A stretch of 64,000 bases of DNA, taken from Pseudomonas sp. LD120. Lineage in GTDB: Bacteria; Pseudomonadota; Gammaproteobacteria; Pseudomonadales; Pseudomonadaceae. The stretch is from the NCBI RefSeq assembly GCF_009861525.1, contig NZ_WVHL01000003.1:1488001-1552000 (forward strand), given 5' to 3'. This document shows, one piece after another, positions 53,534-62,916 of the stretch (position 1 is the first letter of the stretch; each line of letters opens with the position of its first letter). A program made the position numbers and the translations under genes. The notes under the pieces were generated by a model. The model saw only the letters and a list, made by a program, of their open reading frames with translations. It was not told the DNA's origin and made no database searches.

Positions 53534-54475
53534 TCAGCCGGTGGGTGCGGCGCTGGCCGTCGGACCGGCGATGGCGGAGGCCGGCTTGGCCCGCAGCAAG
53601 GCCTTGATCGCCTGGCCGTAGTCCTTGCCCGCCAGGCGCATGCTGTTGTTGTGGGTGCCGCCGGGCACCAGCAGCAGTTTCTTCGGCTCCAGGGCGGCCT
53701 TGAACAGTTGCTGGCTCAGGCGCGGCGGTACGTAGTCGTCTTTGAGGCCGTGGACCACCAGCAAGGGCATGCCGATCTCGCCGATCTTGTCGAGGGAGTC
53801 GAACTTCTGTGACAGCAGCCAGCGTACCGGCAGCGAGGTCTTGGTCGCCGCGGCGGCGGCATCGGCCAGGGTGGTGAAGGTGGATTCGACGATCAGCCCG
53901 CGAGCGGCAATCGGAGCCTTGCCGCTGGCGGCATCGCGCCCCAGTTCGGCAGCCAGGTCGATGGCCACCGCGCCGCCCAGGGAGTGGCCGTAGATCAGGC
54001 GTTTGTTGGCATCGGGTTGCAGCACCTTGAGCCGCTCCCAGGCGATGCGCGCGTCTTCATACACGCTGCTTTCCGAGGGCAGGTCGCCACGGCTCTGGCC
54101 GAAACCCCGGTAGTCGATGGCCAGCACCGAGTAGCCCAGGGCGTGCAGTTGCTCGATGCGAAACAACTGGCCGGTGAGGTTCCAGCGCACCCCGTGCAGG
54201 TAGAGGATCGCCGGGGCATCGGCGCGTTTGGCCGGCCACCACCAGGCATGGATGTTCTGCCCGGCCTTGAAGCTTTGCGGCTTGAGTTGCAGTTCCTGCA
54301 CCGTGCCGGGCAGGCCGCGATACCAGCCGGCATTGCCCGGCTCGATGCGAAACACCAGTTGGCGCTCCTTGCGTTCGAGCACCGCACAGCTCACCGGCAG
54401 GCCGACGATGAGTGTGGCCAGGCACAGCAGCACAAACCAGCGACGGCGCAGGCGCTGGGACAGGGTTGGGGACAT
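53534..54475 (-). CDS. alpha/beta hydrolase (BEM46-like), membrane-anchored or exported
   Basis: Start at 54475 (MSPTLSQRLR) gives 313 residues; a GTG five codons earlier is possible. An N-terminal hydrophobic segment WFVLLCLATLIVGLPVSCAV anchors or exports it. The hydrolase domain has LYLHGVRWN, the Ser elbow in IYGHSLGGAVA, Asp in HGLKDDYVP and His in GGTHNNSM. The natural substrate is unknown. It stands alone between the pch region and the FecI-type cluster. Confidence 0.8.
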   Translation of the reverse strand: MSPTLSQRLRRRWFVLLCLATLIVGLPVSCAVLERKERQLVFRIEPGNAGWYRGLPGTVQELQLKPQSFKAGQNIHAWWWPAKRADAPAILYLHGVRWNLTGQLFRIEQLHALGYSVLAIDYRGFGQSRGDLPSESSVYEDARIAWERLKVLQPDANKRLIYGHSLGGAVAIDLAAELGRDAASGKAPIAARGLIVESTFTTLADAAAAATKTSLPVRWLLSQKFDSLDKIGEIGMPLLVVHGLKDDYVPPRLSQQLFKAALEPKKLLLVPGGTHNNSMRLAGKDYGQAIKALLRAKPASAIAGPTASAAPTG

Positions 54476-54648
54476 GCAGGGCTTCACCACAGGACGGACG
54501 ACAGCGCGTTTTTAGCAGATGTGCCGGGATGACGGCACTCATTTTCAGCACAGCGATCGGCGGCAAAGGTTAGAAAATGCTACGGGGGGAGGGGTAACAG
54601 ATGCCGTGGCCAGCCGCTGGTGGGACGGGCCACGACGAGGGGGCTGCT

Positions 54649-57078
54649 TTAGAAGTTCCAGCGAGTGCTGAGCATCACATTCCGCGGGTCGCCGTAGTAC
54701 GACGAGTTGTAGAAGCCGATGTTGGTGAAGTACTTCTTGTCGAACAGGTTGTTGACGTTGAGGGTGGCCGAGACGTTCTCGGTGATCTGGTAGCGGGCCA
54801 TCAGATCCACCAGCCAGTAAGGGTCCTGGGCGAATTTTTCCTCGGTGCCCTTGCCGTAGTTGCTGAGTATCTTCCACCCGGTGCCCTGCCAGCGGACGCC
54901 GCTGCCCAGGGTCAGCTTGTCCAGGCTGCCGGTCAGTTTGTAGCTGGTGTAGAGGTTGACCTGATCTTCCGGTTCCCAGGTGGAGACCTTGGCCCCGCTC
55001 TGGTCGCGAATGATCTTGTGGGTGTAACCGGCCTGCAGCTGCCAGCCGGGGGCAAGCTCTCCGGAGATTTCCGCTTCATAACCCTTGGCCTTGGACTTGA
55101 TGCCCTTGGAGGCATAGTCCAGCCCGGGGGTGGTGGGGTTGGCGTTATAGGCCAGGTCATCCACGGGCCGGTTTTCTTCATGCACCTCGAAGTAGGCCAG
55201 GCTGGAGTTCAGGCGACCGTCGAAGAACTCGCCCTTGAGGCCCACCTCGTAGTTGGTGCCTTCGTCGGGCTTGAGCACCTTGTCGTTGCGGTCGCGGTAG
55301 TCGTCCTGGGGCAGGTAGATCTCGGTATAGCTGGCATAGACGGAGAAGTTCTGGTCGAGGTCGTAGACCACCCCGGCGTAGGGAATGACCTTGCCGGTGT
55401 CCTTGGTCCGGCTGGTGCCGCTGACGTCGTAGTTGTTGACCCGGCTGCCCAGCAGCAACGAAAGATCATCGTTGAGGCTAAAGCGCGCGGTCATGTAGCC
55501 GGCACTCTGGCGGGTGGTCTCGTCGTTCTTTTTGGTGATGCGGCCCCAATCGGGCTTGGGGCTGTGCCCGTCCCAGTTGAAGTAGTCGTAGAAATTGTTG
55601 TGATTGGTGGCGCTGGTGAAGTCCCGGCCTTTCCAGTGCGAGTTGGAGATCGAGGCCCCGACCACCAGCTGATGCTCGCGCCCCAGCAGGTCGAAGGGCC
55701 CCGTAGCGTAGAGGTCGCCGCTGTCGCTGACGGTTTCGCCGGTGTACTTGCGGGTCAGCAGCGAGGCGATGCCGGTCTCGGCATTGGGCGACATCAACGA
55801 ACCCAAGGGGGCGTTGTAGCCATTGATCTGGTGGTTGTACTGGGCCTTGGCCACCCAGCCGTTGGCAAAGCTGTGCTCCAGGGTGGTGAACGCGGTACGG
55901 GTGTATTGCGACCAGCGGCTCCAGCTCGCGCCGTTGTTGTAGGAGCGCGAGGTGCTGATGGCATTGCCCTTGGAGTCGTACAGCGAGCTGCTGCCCGACC
56001 AGCTGGAACCCTTGGGGTCGTTGTCCTGATAGTCGGCGCCGACGGTCAGCAGGGTGTCCGGTGACAGGTCGAACTCCAGGATGCCGTAGTAGACGCTGGT
56101 CTGGCGCTGGTAGTGGTCAAGGAAGGATTTCTTGTCCTGATAGGCGGCGACCATCCGTCCGCGGACATTGCCGCTGTCGGTCAGGGGGCCACTGACATCG
56201 ACCTGCGAGCGGTAGTTGTCCCAGGAACCGGCCCCCAGGTCGATATGCCCGGCGAATTCGGCGGTGGGTTTCTTGCGCACCATGTTGATGGTGCCGCCGG
56301 GGCCACCGGCACCGGTGAGCAGGCCGGTGGCGCCCTTGAGTATTTCCACGCGGTCGTAGATCACCGTGTCGGTGAGGGTGTGGCCCGAGGAGTACTGCGC
56401 GTCCTGCAGGATCGGAATCCCGTCGTACTGGAAGTTCTGAATGGCAAAGCCGCGAGAGAAGTAGCTGGTGCGGTCACTGTCGTAGGTGGCCACGGTGATG
56501 CCTGGGGTATGGCGCATCACGTCGTCGATGGAATTGAGGCCGAAATCGTCCATGGCCTGGCGGGTGACCACCGAGATCGACTGCGGGGTTTCCCGGGGTG
56601 TCAGCACCAACCGGGTGGCGGTGGCGATGGTGCCGGGGGTGTAGGAGCCGGAGCCTTCGGTGATGGTTCCCAACTGGTTGGTGCTGACGGTGGTGGTGCC
56701 GAGTTCCACGCGTTCGCCGCCGGCCCTGAGCACTCGATAGCCCGCCCCTTCGGCCACCGCTTGCAGGCCCAGGGGCGCCAGCAGGCGTTGCAGGCCTTCA
56801 CCGATGGCGAAGCGGCCGCTCAGGCCTGGGCTGTGCTTGCCGGCGCTGAGGCTGGCATCGACGGCGATCATGGCCCCGGATTGCTGGCCGAAGGCGCCCA
56901 GTACCTGATCCAGGTTGCCTGGGGCGATTGCGTAGTCGTGGCGCTGGCGGTCAGCCACTTCGGCGTTGGCCTCGGCGGCCAGCAGCGGCAGGCTGGTGCT
57001 GGCGATCGACAGGCCGATGAGGAACGGGCGCAGGGCCGCGGCAAGGGGCGTGAGGCGGATGTGCATAAGAAAGTCCAT
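54649..57078 (-). CDS. TonB-dependent siderophore receptor with STN signalling domain (FpvA type)
   Basis: The 809-residue receptor has a signal peptide (ending near LPLLAAEANA), an STN domain (YAIAPGNLDQVLGAFGQQ, about 49-66), a plug (TPRETPQSISVVTRQAMDDF, then VEILKGATGLLTGAGGPGG) and a barrel ending RNVMLSTRWNF. The STN domain passes a signal to the FecR-type protein encoded upstream. It resembles ferripyoverdine-type receptors, some of which take foreign pyoverdines; the ligand cannot be read from the sequence. The start at 57078 lacks a good ribosome site; the ATG four codons on is an alternative. Confidence 0.87.
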   Translation of the reverse strand: MDFLMHIRLTPLAAALRPFLIGLSIASTSLPLLAAEANAEVADRQRHDYAIAPGNLDQVLGAFGQQSGAMIAVDASLSAGKHSPGLSGRFAIGEGLQRLLAPLGLQAVAEGAGYRVLRAGGERVELGTTTVSTNQLGTITEGSGSYTPGTIATATRLVLTPRETPQSISVVTRQAMDDFGLNSIDDVMRHTPGITVATYDSDRTSYFSRGFAIQNFQYDGIPILQDAQYSSGHTLTDTVIYDRVEILKGATGLLTGAGGPGGTINMVRKKPTAEFAGHIDLGAGSWDNYRSQVDVSGPLTDSGNVRGRMVAAYQDKKSFLDHYQRQTSVYYGILEFDLSPDTLLTVGADYQDNDPKGSSWSGSSSLYDSKGNAISTSRSYNNGASWSRWSQYTRTAFTTLEHSFANGWVAKAQYNHQINGYNAPLGSLMSPNAETGIASLLTRKYTGETVSDSGDLYATGPFDLLGREHQLVVGASISNSHWKGRDFTSATNHNNFYDYFNWDGHSPKPDWGRITKKNDETTRQSAGYMTARFSLNDDLSLLLGSRVNNYDVSGTSRTKDTGKVIPYAGVVYDLDQNFSVYASYTEIYLPQDDYRDRNDKVLKPDEGTNYEVGLKGEFFDGRLNSSLAYFEVHEENRPVDDLAYNANPTTPGLDYASKGIKSKAKGYEAEISGELAPGWQLQAGYTHKIIRDQSGAKVSTWEPEDQVNLYTSYKLTGSLDKLTLGSGVRWQGTGWKILSNYGKGTEEKFAQDPYWLVDLMARYQITENVSATLNVNNLFDKKYFTNIGFYNSSYYGDPRNVMLSTRWNF

Positions 57079-57171
57079 GGGTTGGGAAGGGTTGGCGCTG
57101 AGCTGTTTTCCAGCTTCTTCCCTGGTCTTGATGCGTGAGATTGGAAAAACTGCCGCCTTCCTGGAAAAAAA

Positions 57172-58152
57172 TCAGGCCGCCGTCACTGAGGCCCAATAGC
57201 CCATGACCCGCTGAATGCGAATGGGCAGGGTTCGGGCCAGCAAGTCGAGGCTGGCGTCCGGCTGGTCGAGGGAGAACGAACCGGACACCCGCAGCCCGGC
57301 GACCTCGGCGGCGCAGCGCAGCAGGCCCGGACGATAGCGGTCGAGTTCGGCGATCACCTCGCCCAATGGCATGCGTTCGGCGATCAGCAGGCCCTGAGTC
57401 CAGGCGCTGGCTGCGGCGGCCACTGGCGTTACGAGGCTCATGCGTTGCTCGATGTCCACCTGCTGGCGCGGGCCCAGGACCTGTCCGGGCCCCTGACCCA
57501 GGCTGACCGAGGCACTGCCGCTCAGCAGTTGCACCCGGGTGCCGCGGTGTCCCGGCAGGCCGACGCTGACCATCAACTGCGACAGCGGTGCCAGGTGGAT
57601 CCTGGCTTCGGCGGTGACGACCCGCACTGGCGCGGCGTTGCCCAGGGTCAGCAGCAGGCGTCCACTGTTGAGCCGTAGTTGCGGTCCTTGCACACGGTCC
57701 TGAAGATCCAGAGTGGTGCGGGTGTCCAGCTGCAGCGCCGTGCCGACCGCCAGTTGCAGTTGGCGGCGTTCGCCGGTGGCGGTGTGGTAGTCGCTGAACA
57801 ACTGCGGCAACAGCAGCCGCTCGCGCACGCTCCAACTGCTGGCGGCCACCACTCCAAGGCCGACGACGCCCTTGAGCAAGGTGCGCCGCGAAGGGTGGCT
57901 GCGGGCCTGGAGCAACTGCCGGGTGCGAGCGGCGGGCAGGCTGCGGGTGCTGTCGCGCAGGTCCTGGCCGAGTCCGGCCAGGCGTTGCCAGGCCAATTCA
58001 TGTTGCGGGTCGGCCCGGCGCCAGGCCAGGCACCCGGCCTGTTGCTCGGCGCTGCTGGTGCCCGACTGCAGGAGCACCAGCCATTCCAGGGCCTGATCCA
58101 GTACGCGGTGATCCACCGCGCCCTGATCGTCCATGGGCTTAAAGGCGCTCAT
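57172..58152 (-). CDS. FecR-type anti-sigma/sigma regulator
   Basis: The 326-residue protein has the short N-terminal cytoplasmic domain with conserved Trp (ALEWLVLLQSG, LAWRRADPQHELAWQRL), one membrane segment near LLKGVVGLGVVAASSWSV and a periplasmic FecR domain with TGERRQLQLAVGTALQLDT. It transmits the receptor signal to the sigma factor. It overlaps the sigma gene by ATGA and precedes the receptor by 93 bases. Confidence 0.87.
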   Translation of the reverse strand: MSAFKPMDDQGAVDHRVLDQALEWLVLLQSGTSSAEQQAGCLAWRRADPQHELAWQRLAGLGQDLRDSTRSLPAARTRQLLQARSHPSRRTLLKGVVGLGVVAASSWSVRERLLLPQLFSDYHTATGERRQLQLAVGTALQLDTRTTLDLQDRVQGPQLRLNSGRLLLTLGNAAPVRVVTAEARIHLAPLSQLMVSVGLPGHRGTRVQLLSGSASVSLGQGPGQVLGPRQQVDIEQRMSLVTPVAAAASAWTQGLLIAERMPLGEVIAELDRYRPGLLRCAAEVAGLRVSGSFSLDQPDASLDLLARTLPIRIQRVMGYWASVTAA

Positions 58153-58658
58153 GCCGGGTACACCGCCGCATAGCAGTGGCGGTAGGCCTTGAGCATGGCT
58201 TTCTGTACCACGTTGACCGAGAGCTGCAGGCGCTCGGCAATCTGCGGGTAGGTCAGGCCTTCGAGTTGGGACAGCAGAAACACGTCCCGCACCCGATGGC
58301 CCAGACCGTCCAGCACCTGACCCACGGCGTCCAGGGCTTCGAGCACCAGCAGGCGGGTTTCCGGTGAGGGCTGGTGTTGCGGTTCCAACTGCGCCAGGGA
58401 TTCAAGGTAGGCCCGCTCCAGGGCCTGGCGGCGGAAATACTGGCCGCACAGTCGGCTGGCCACGGTGTTCAGATAGGCCCGGGGTTCACGCAGTACCGGC
58501 AGTTGTTCGCTGCGCAGAATCCGCAGGAAGGTGTCCTGTGCCAGGTCCATGGCCTGGTCCTGGTTACCGAGCTTGCGTCGCAGCAGTTGCACTACCCAGT
58601 TGTGATGCTGGACGTAGAGCTCGCCCACGGCGTGCTGTAGCGAGGAGTTGGGCACCAT
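58149..58658 (-). CDS. FecI-type ECF sigma factor
   Basis: The 169-residue sigma-70 family ECF factor has region 2 (DQAMDLAQDTFLRIL, then EPRAYLNTVASRLC) and region 4 (VFLLSQLEGLTYPQIAERLQ with VNVVQKAMLKAYRHC). With the FecR-type protein and receptor encoded downstream it forms a cell-surface signalling set for an exogenous siderophore. A Fur-like box upstream fits iron repression. Confidence 0.9.
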   Translation of the reverse strand: MVPNSSLQHAVGELYVQHHNWVVQLLRRKLGNQDQAMDLAQDTFLRILRSEQLPVLREPRAYLNTVASRLCGQYFRRQALERAYLESLAQLEPQHQPSPETRLLVLEALDAVGQVLDGLGHRVRDVFLLSQLEGLTYPQIAERLQLSVNVVQKAMLKAYRHCYAAVYPA

Positions 58659-58701
58659 CGAGAAAGCTTCCAGGGTCGAGGCGGATGAAATGACGGTTTA
58701 T

Positions 58702-58720
58702 GGTAATGCTTCTCATTAGT
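58702..58720 (-). promoter_or_regulatory. Fur-box-like site upstream of the FecI-type sigma gene
   Basis: GGTAATGCTTCTCATTAGT matches the 19-base Fur consensus at about 13 positions and lies 44-62 bases before the sigma factor start. Confidence 0.65.
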
Positions 58721-58905
58721 GTGCGCTCGGTTTTTTATTGCCCGGGCACTGCCGCCTGGGGCATCGCCAGACCCTGTCTGGTCCTGTTGCGGCCCGAGTT
58801 TGGCGTGAGGGGCGGGCCGGTTCGGTGTTAGGGTGAGCCCCCTGGTTGCGCCGACGCCTTGAGCGTCGGTCTTGAAGACATTACCGATCTGTGGAGAAGC
58901 ACCCC

Positions 58906-59913
58906 ATGCACGCCATCAAGCTCAGCCTGCCGGCATCCCTGGACAACCTCAAAGTCGTGGCGCTGGCCGATCCTGGCCAGCCCGGTGCCGGTGAGATCCG
59001 TGTGCGTATTCATGCCTGTTCGCTGAACTTTCATGACTACGCCGTGGTGACCGGCGCACTGCCCACCGCCGACGGGCGGATTCCCATGGCCGACGGCGCC
59101 GGGGTGGTGGACGCGGTGGGCGCCGGGGTCACGGAGTTCCAGGTGGGGGATTCGGTGGTTTCCTGCTTCTTCCCCCACTGGCATGACGGTGGCCCGGCCA
59201 TCGCCGACTTCAGCACCACCCCGGGCGATGGCGTCGACGGTTATGCCCGTGAAGTGGTGATCCAGCCCAGCCACTGGTTCACCCATGCGCCCAAGGGCTA
59301 CAGCCATGCCGAAGCGGCGACCCTGACCACCGCCGGTCTCACGGCCTGGCGGGCCCTGGTGGTGGACGGCGGGCTCAAGGCCGGGGAAACCGTGCTGGTG
59401 CTGGGCACCGGCGGCGTGTCGATCTTCGCCCTGCAACTGGCCAAGGCCATGGGCGCTACGGTGATTGCCACCTCTTCGTCGGACGCCAAGCTGGCCAAGG
59501 TTCGCGAGCTGGGCGCCGACCACACCCTCAACTACCGCACCCAGCCTGAATGGGGCAACGAAGTGCTCAAGCTGACGGGCGGCCGGGGCGTCGACCATGT
59601 GGTGGAAGTCGGCGGGCCGGGCACCTTGCCGCAGTCCATCACCGCTTGCCGCATCGGCGGGCATATTGCCCTGATCGGTGTGCTCACCGGTTGGGCCGGG
59701 CCGGTGCCGACCGCGGCGCTGATGGCCAAGCAGCAACGCCTGCAGGGCTTGATCGTCGGCAGTCGCCAGCACCAGGTGGAGATGATTCGTGGCCTGGAGG
59801 CGACGGGGATTAAGCCGATCATCGACAGCACCTTCCCCCTGGCCGAGATCGCCAAGGCCTTCGCCCATGAAGCCTCGGGTGCGCACCTGGGGAAAATCTG
59901 CCTGACGTTCTAA
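58906..59913 (+). CDS. zinc-type/quinone oxidoreductase-like MDR dehydrogenase
   Basis: The 335-residue medium-chain dehydrogenase/reductase has an N-terminal GroES-like domain (VRIHACSLNFHDYAVVTGAL, then PMADGAGVVDAVGAGV) and an NAD(P) Rossmann fold (VLVLGTGGVSIFALQLAKAM). The Cys/His set for catalytic zinc is not evident (N-F-H-D at the usual place), which favours a zinc-free quinone oxidoreductase-like enzyme. Start at 58906 has GGAG 9 bases upstream. It stands alone, divergent from the sigma gene. Substrate unknown. Confidence 0.82.
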   Translation: MHAIKLSLPASLDNLKVVALADPGQPGAGEIRVRIHACSLNFHDYAVVTGALPTADGRIPMADGAGVVDAVGAGVTEFQVGDSVVSCFFPHWHDGGPAIADFSTTPGDGVDGYAREVVIQPSHWFTHAPKGYSHAEAATLTTAGLTAWRALVVDGGLKAGETVLVLGTGGVSIFALQLAKAMGATVIATSSSDAKLAKVRELGADHTLNYRTQPEWGNEVLKLTGGRGVDHVVEVGGPGTLPQSITACRIGGHIALIGVLTGWAGPVPTAALMAKQQRLQGLIVGSRQHQVEMIRGLEATGIKPIIDSTFPLAEIAKAFAHEASGAHLGKICLTF

Positions 59914-59995
59914 GGCGTCGTGCGCGGCAACGCCCGGGTGGCTCTGGACGTTGCCGCCGCCCAGGTGTGGCGTTGGCTCGCATTGCCGCCTCGGC

Positions 59996-61207
59996 TCAAT
60001 GCGCCGGCTTGAGTTCGGGCGTGGCGTTGGCCCGGGCGATGACGGTGAGGATCGACAGGGCGGCGATGACCAGCCCTGGCGAGGTGGCCAGCAGGACCCC
60101 GGCGGTGCCGGCGCCGGCGGCGAGGATCTGCCCGGCGGCCAGGGGCCCGGCAACCGAGCCCAGGCGACCGATGGCCACGGCAGCGCCGACGCCGGTGGCA
60201 CGCACCGCGGTCGGGTAGGCGGGTGGCGCCAGGGCATAGAGCACCAATTGCGCGGCCATCACGAACAATCCGGCGGCAAACCCGGCCATGGCCATGGGCA
60301 CGATGCCCACTGACAGTCCGACCCCGGCCAGCGCCGCCAGCAACCCGGCGTAGACGAACAGCACCACCTTGAGCCCGTTGCAGCGGTCCAGCAGCAGGCC
60401 GCCGAGCAGTGAGCCGAGGGCACCGCCGATGTTGAACAGCATCTGCACCAGGCCCGCCTGGGGTTTACTGAAGCCTTGTTCGAGCAGCAGCGACGGCAGC
60501 CAGTTGAGCAGCATGTACATCACGGTCAGGGTGAAGAAGTAGCTGAGCCACAGGGCCAGCGTGGTGCGCGCGCGACCTTCGCCGAACAGTGCCTGGGTGG
60601 TGGAGGCTCGGCGGCTGTCGGCGCTGGCGCTGTGTTGGCGAAAGGCAGTGGATTCCGGCAGTAGCCAGGCCATCAGCGGCACCACCAGCAGCGGCGCCAG
60701 GCCGCCGATGATGAAGGTGGTCTGCCAATGTTCACTGGAGAACATCGCCACCACCGCCGCCAGCGCGCCGCCCAGGGGCACGCCGCAGTACATGACGCTG
60801 ATGGCCGTGCCCCGGCGGCGTTCACTCACCGCTTCGGCGCACAGGGCGATCAGGTTGGGCAGCGCCGCGCCCAGGCCCAGGCCAGTCATGAAGCGCACCA
60901 GCAGCAGGCTCGAATAGCTCTCGACGTAGGCCGTGCACAGCGAGAATAGGCCGAACAGCAACACCGCGCCGACCAGGATCTTCTTGCGCCCGATACGGTC
61001 GGCGACCCAGCCGCCGAAGAAGGCCCCGGGCAGCAGACCGATAATCCCGGCGCTGAACACCCAGCCCATCATCTTCGGGTCCAGGGCGAAGCTCTGGCGC
61101 AATCCGGCGGCGGCGGTGCCGGCCGCCTGCAGATCGAACCCCTCGATCAGCGCAACGATAAAGCACAAAGCGATGGTCAGCGTCGAACGACGCGATGGAC
61201 TGTCCAT
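59996..61207 (-). CDS. MFS aromatic acid:H+ symporter (AAHS family)
   Basis: The 403-residue protein starts at 61207 with GAGG 7 bases upstream. About 12 helices are present. LCFIVALIEGFDLQAAGTAA, with the Asp in helix 1, and GWVADRIGRKKIL match PcaK/BenK-type aromatic acid importers. It probably imports a benzoate-, vanillate- or ferulate-like acid. It is divergent from an OprD porin gene and near a ferulate-type gene set, suggesting paired outer- and inner-membrane uptake. Confidence 0.85.
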   Translation of the reverse strand: MDSPSRRSTLTIALCFIVALIEGFDLQAAGTAAAGLRQSFALDPKMMGWVFSAGIIGLLPGAFFGGWVADRIGRKKILVGAVLLFGLFSLCTAYVESYSSLLLVRFMTGLGLGAALPNLIALCAEAVSERRRGTAISVMYCGVPLGGALAAVVAMFSSEHWQTTFIIGGLAPLLVVPLMAWLLPESTAFRQHSASADSRRASTTQALFGEGRARTTLALWLSYFFTLTVMYMLLNWLPSLLLEQGFSKPQAGLVQMLFNIGGALGSLLGGLLLDRCNGLKVVLFVYAGLLAALAGVGLSVGIVPMAMAGFAAGLFVMAAQLVLYALAPPAYPTAVRATGVGAAVAIGRLGSVAGPLAAGQILAAGAGTAGVLLATSPGLVIAALSILTVIARANATPELKPAH

Positions 61208-61538
61208 GGGCAAACCTCATTGTTGTTTTTGTTGTGGTGGCCAACTGGACGCCGGGCCTGAACGCGCCGGCGTTGGTGGCTGGCGATTAAGATAACAAAG
61301 ATAACTAAAAAATGAATAGCGCCTTAATTTCATCGATAAACGTAAATAAAGGCATTCAAATCAGCTAGTTAAATCAATAATCATGATTCGACGTAAAAAT
61401 AGATAATATTATTAATGTTCGACTATCGGTCATTTGCGGTTGACGTAAGGCTTGGGCTGTTTCCATTCTCTGTCCGTGACGTCGGCTGCCAGGCCCGCGC
61501 TCGACACCTAAAACAACAACAAAAAATGGACATCGGAC
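61208..61538. promoter_or_regulatory. AT-rich divergent promoter region (AAHS transporter / OprD porin)
   Basis: This 331-base gap is strongly AT-rich between about 61285 and 61420 and must hold both promoters. TAACTA (61302-61307) and TAGTTA (61366-61371) repeat the half-sites seen in the palindrome before ech. No reading frame was credited here. Confidence 0.45.
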
Positions 61539-62861
61539 ATGCCAAATCTCCCAACCAACGCCGTTGCGGCGGCGTCAGCTTCCTGTATGCCCAGTCTCCC
61601 CACGCGGCTGGCTCTGGCCGTGCTGGGCTTGAGCCTGTTGCCCGCTCCACTCTGGGCGGCGGGTTTTATTGACGACAGCCACGGCACCCTGACCCTGCGC
61701 AATTACTACCTGGATCGCGACTACCAGGACGGTGGGGCGAAGACCGCCGCGCGGGAGTGGGCCCAGGGTTTCATCATGAACATGGAGTCGGGGTTCACCG
61801 AGGGTCGCGTCGGTTTCGGCCTCGATGTGCGCGGGCTGCTGGGGGTCAAGCTCGACTCCTCGCCGGACCGCAGCGGCACCGAGCTGCTGCCGGTGTCGGC
61901 CAGCGACAAGCGCGCCGTGGATGAATACTCGCGGCTGGCGCCCACCGCCAAACTGCGCTTTGCCCGGACCACGGTGAAGACCGGCGATGTCTCGATCTTC
62001 CTGCCGTTCGCCTTTGCCAGCCCGTCGCGCCTGCTGCCGCAGACCTTTCGCGGCACCACCCTGAGCTCCACGGACATCGACGGCCTGACCCTCAATACCG
62101 GCTATATCGACCGCATCAACAAGCGCGACTCCACCGACTACCAGGCCATGACCATTGCCTCGCCCAACCGGCGGTTCAATGTCACGGCCAGCACCTCGCA
62201 CCTGGCGTACCTGGGGGGCGATTACCAGGTCAACAAGGCGCTCAGCCTGCGCGCCTATCACGCCGAGGTGGTCGACCTCTACCAGCAGGACACTCTGGCC
62301 CTGCTGCACAACCTGCCCCTGGGCGATGGCGTGCTGAGCAGCGACCTGCGCAGTTTTTTCAGCCGGGAAGACGGCAGTGCCAAGGCCGGCCGGGTCGACA
62401 ACCGCAACCTCTCGGCGCTGTTTGGCTACAAGTTCGGCGGGCACCGGGTGAGCCTGGGCTACATGCATTCCAGTGGCGACACGGCCACGCCCTACATCTC
62501 CGGCACCGAGTTGATGGGCATGAGCGAGCTGACCATGAGTTCGGACTTTCTCAATGCCAAGGAGCGCACCTGGCAAGCCATCTACGACTATGACTTTGCC
62601 GCCTCCGGCGTGCCCGGGCTCAAGAGTCGGCTGCGTTACGTGCGCGGCGACCATATCGAGCTGGCGGCCTTCAATGCCAGCGAGCGCAAGGAGCGCGAGT
62701 TTCAGATGGAGTTGGGGTACGTGCTGCAGAGCGGCCCGCTGAAGAACCTCGGGCTGGTGGCGCGCAAGTCGATCTATCGCAATGACTTCCCGGCGGGCGC
62801 GGCGTTTCGCGATGAAAACCAGACCCGCTTCCTGGTGCTCTACACCTTGCCGATCTGGTAA
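61539..62861 (+). CDS. OprD-family outer-membrane porin
   Basis: The 440-residue porin has a signal peptide (LALAVLGLSLLPAPLWAA) and begins GFIDDSHGTLTLRNYYLDRD, the classic start of mature OprD proteins. AREWAQGFIMNMESGFTEG and the closing strand TRFLVLYTLPIW are family marks. The OpdK-like subgroup carries aromatic acids such as vanillate; with the AAHS transporter and ech nearby this is the likely role. The ribosome site before the ATG is weak. Confidence 0.88.
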   Translation: MPNLPTNAVAAASASCMPSLPTRLALAVLGLSLLPAPLWAAGFIDDSHGTLTLRNYYLDRDYQDGGAKTAAREWAQGFIMNMESGFTEGRVGFGLDVRGLLGVKLDSSPDRSGTELLPVSASDKRAVDEYSRLAPTAKLRFARTTVKTGDVSIFLPFAFASPSRLLPQTFRGTTLSSTDIDGLTLNTGYIDRINKRDSTDYQAMTIASPNRRFNVTASTSHLAYLGGDYQVNKALSLRAYHAEVVDLYQQDTLALLHNLPLGDGVLSSDLRSFFSREDGSAKAGRVDNRNLSALFGYKFGGHRVSLGYMHSSGDTATPYISGTELMGMSELTMSSDFLNAKERTWQAIYDYDFAASGVPGLKSRLRYVRGDHIELAAFNASERKEREFQMELGYVLQSGPLKNLGLVARKSIYRNDFPAGAAFRDENQTRFLVLYTLPIW

Positions 62862-62888
62862 GCCCGCCAGCAGCCTGGCTGCCTCAGC

Positions 62889-62909
62889 GTGCCGGCCCTG
62901 TGCCGGCAC
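62889..62909. terminator. hairpin between convergent porin and MarR genes
   Basis: GTGCCGGC and GCCGGCAC form a perfect 8-bp stem with a 5-base loop in the 55-base convergent gap. It could serve both genes; no U tract follows. Confidence 0.5.
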
Positions 62910-62916
62910 CTTGGCT

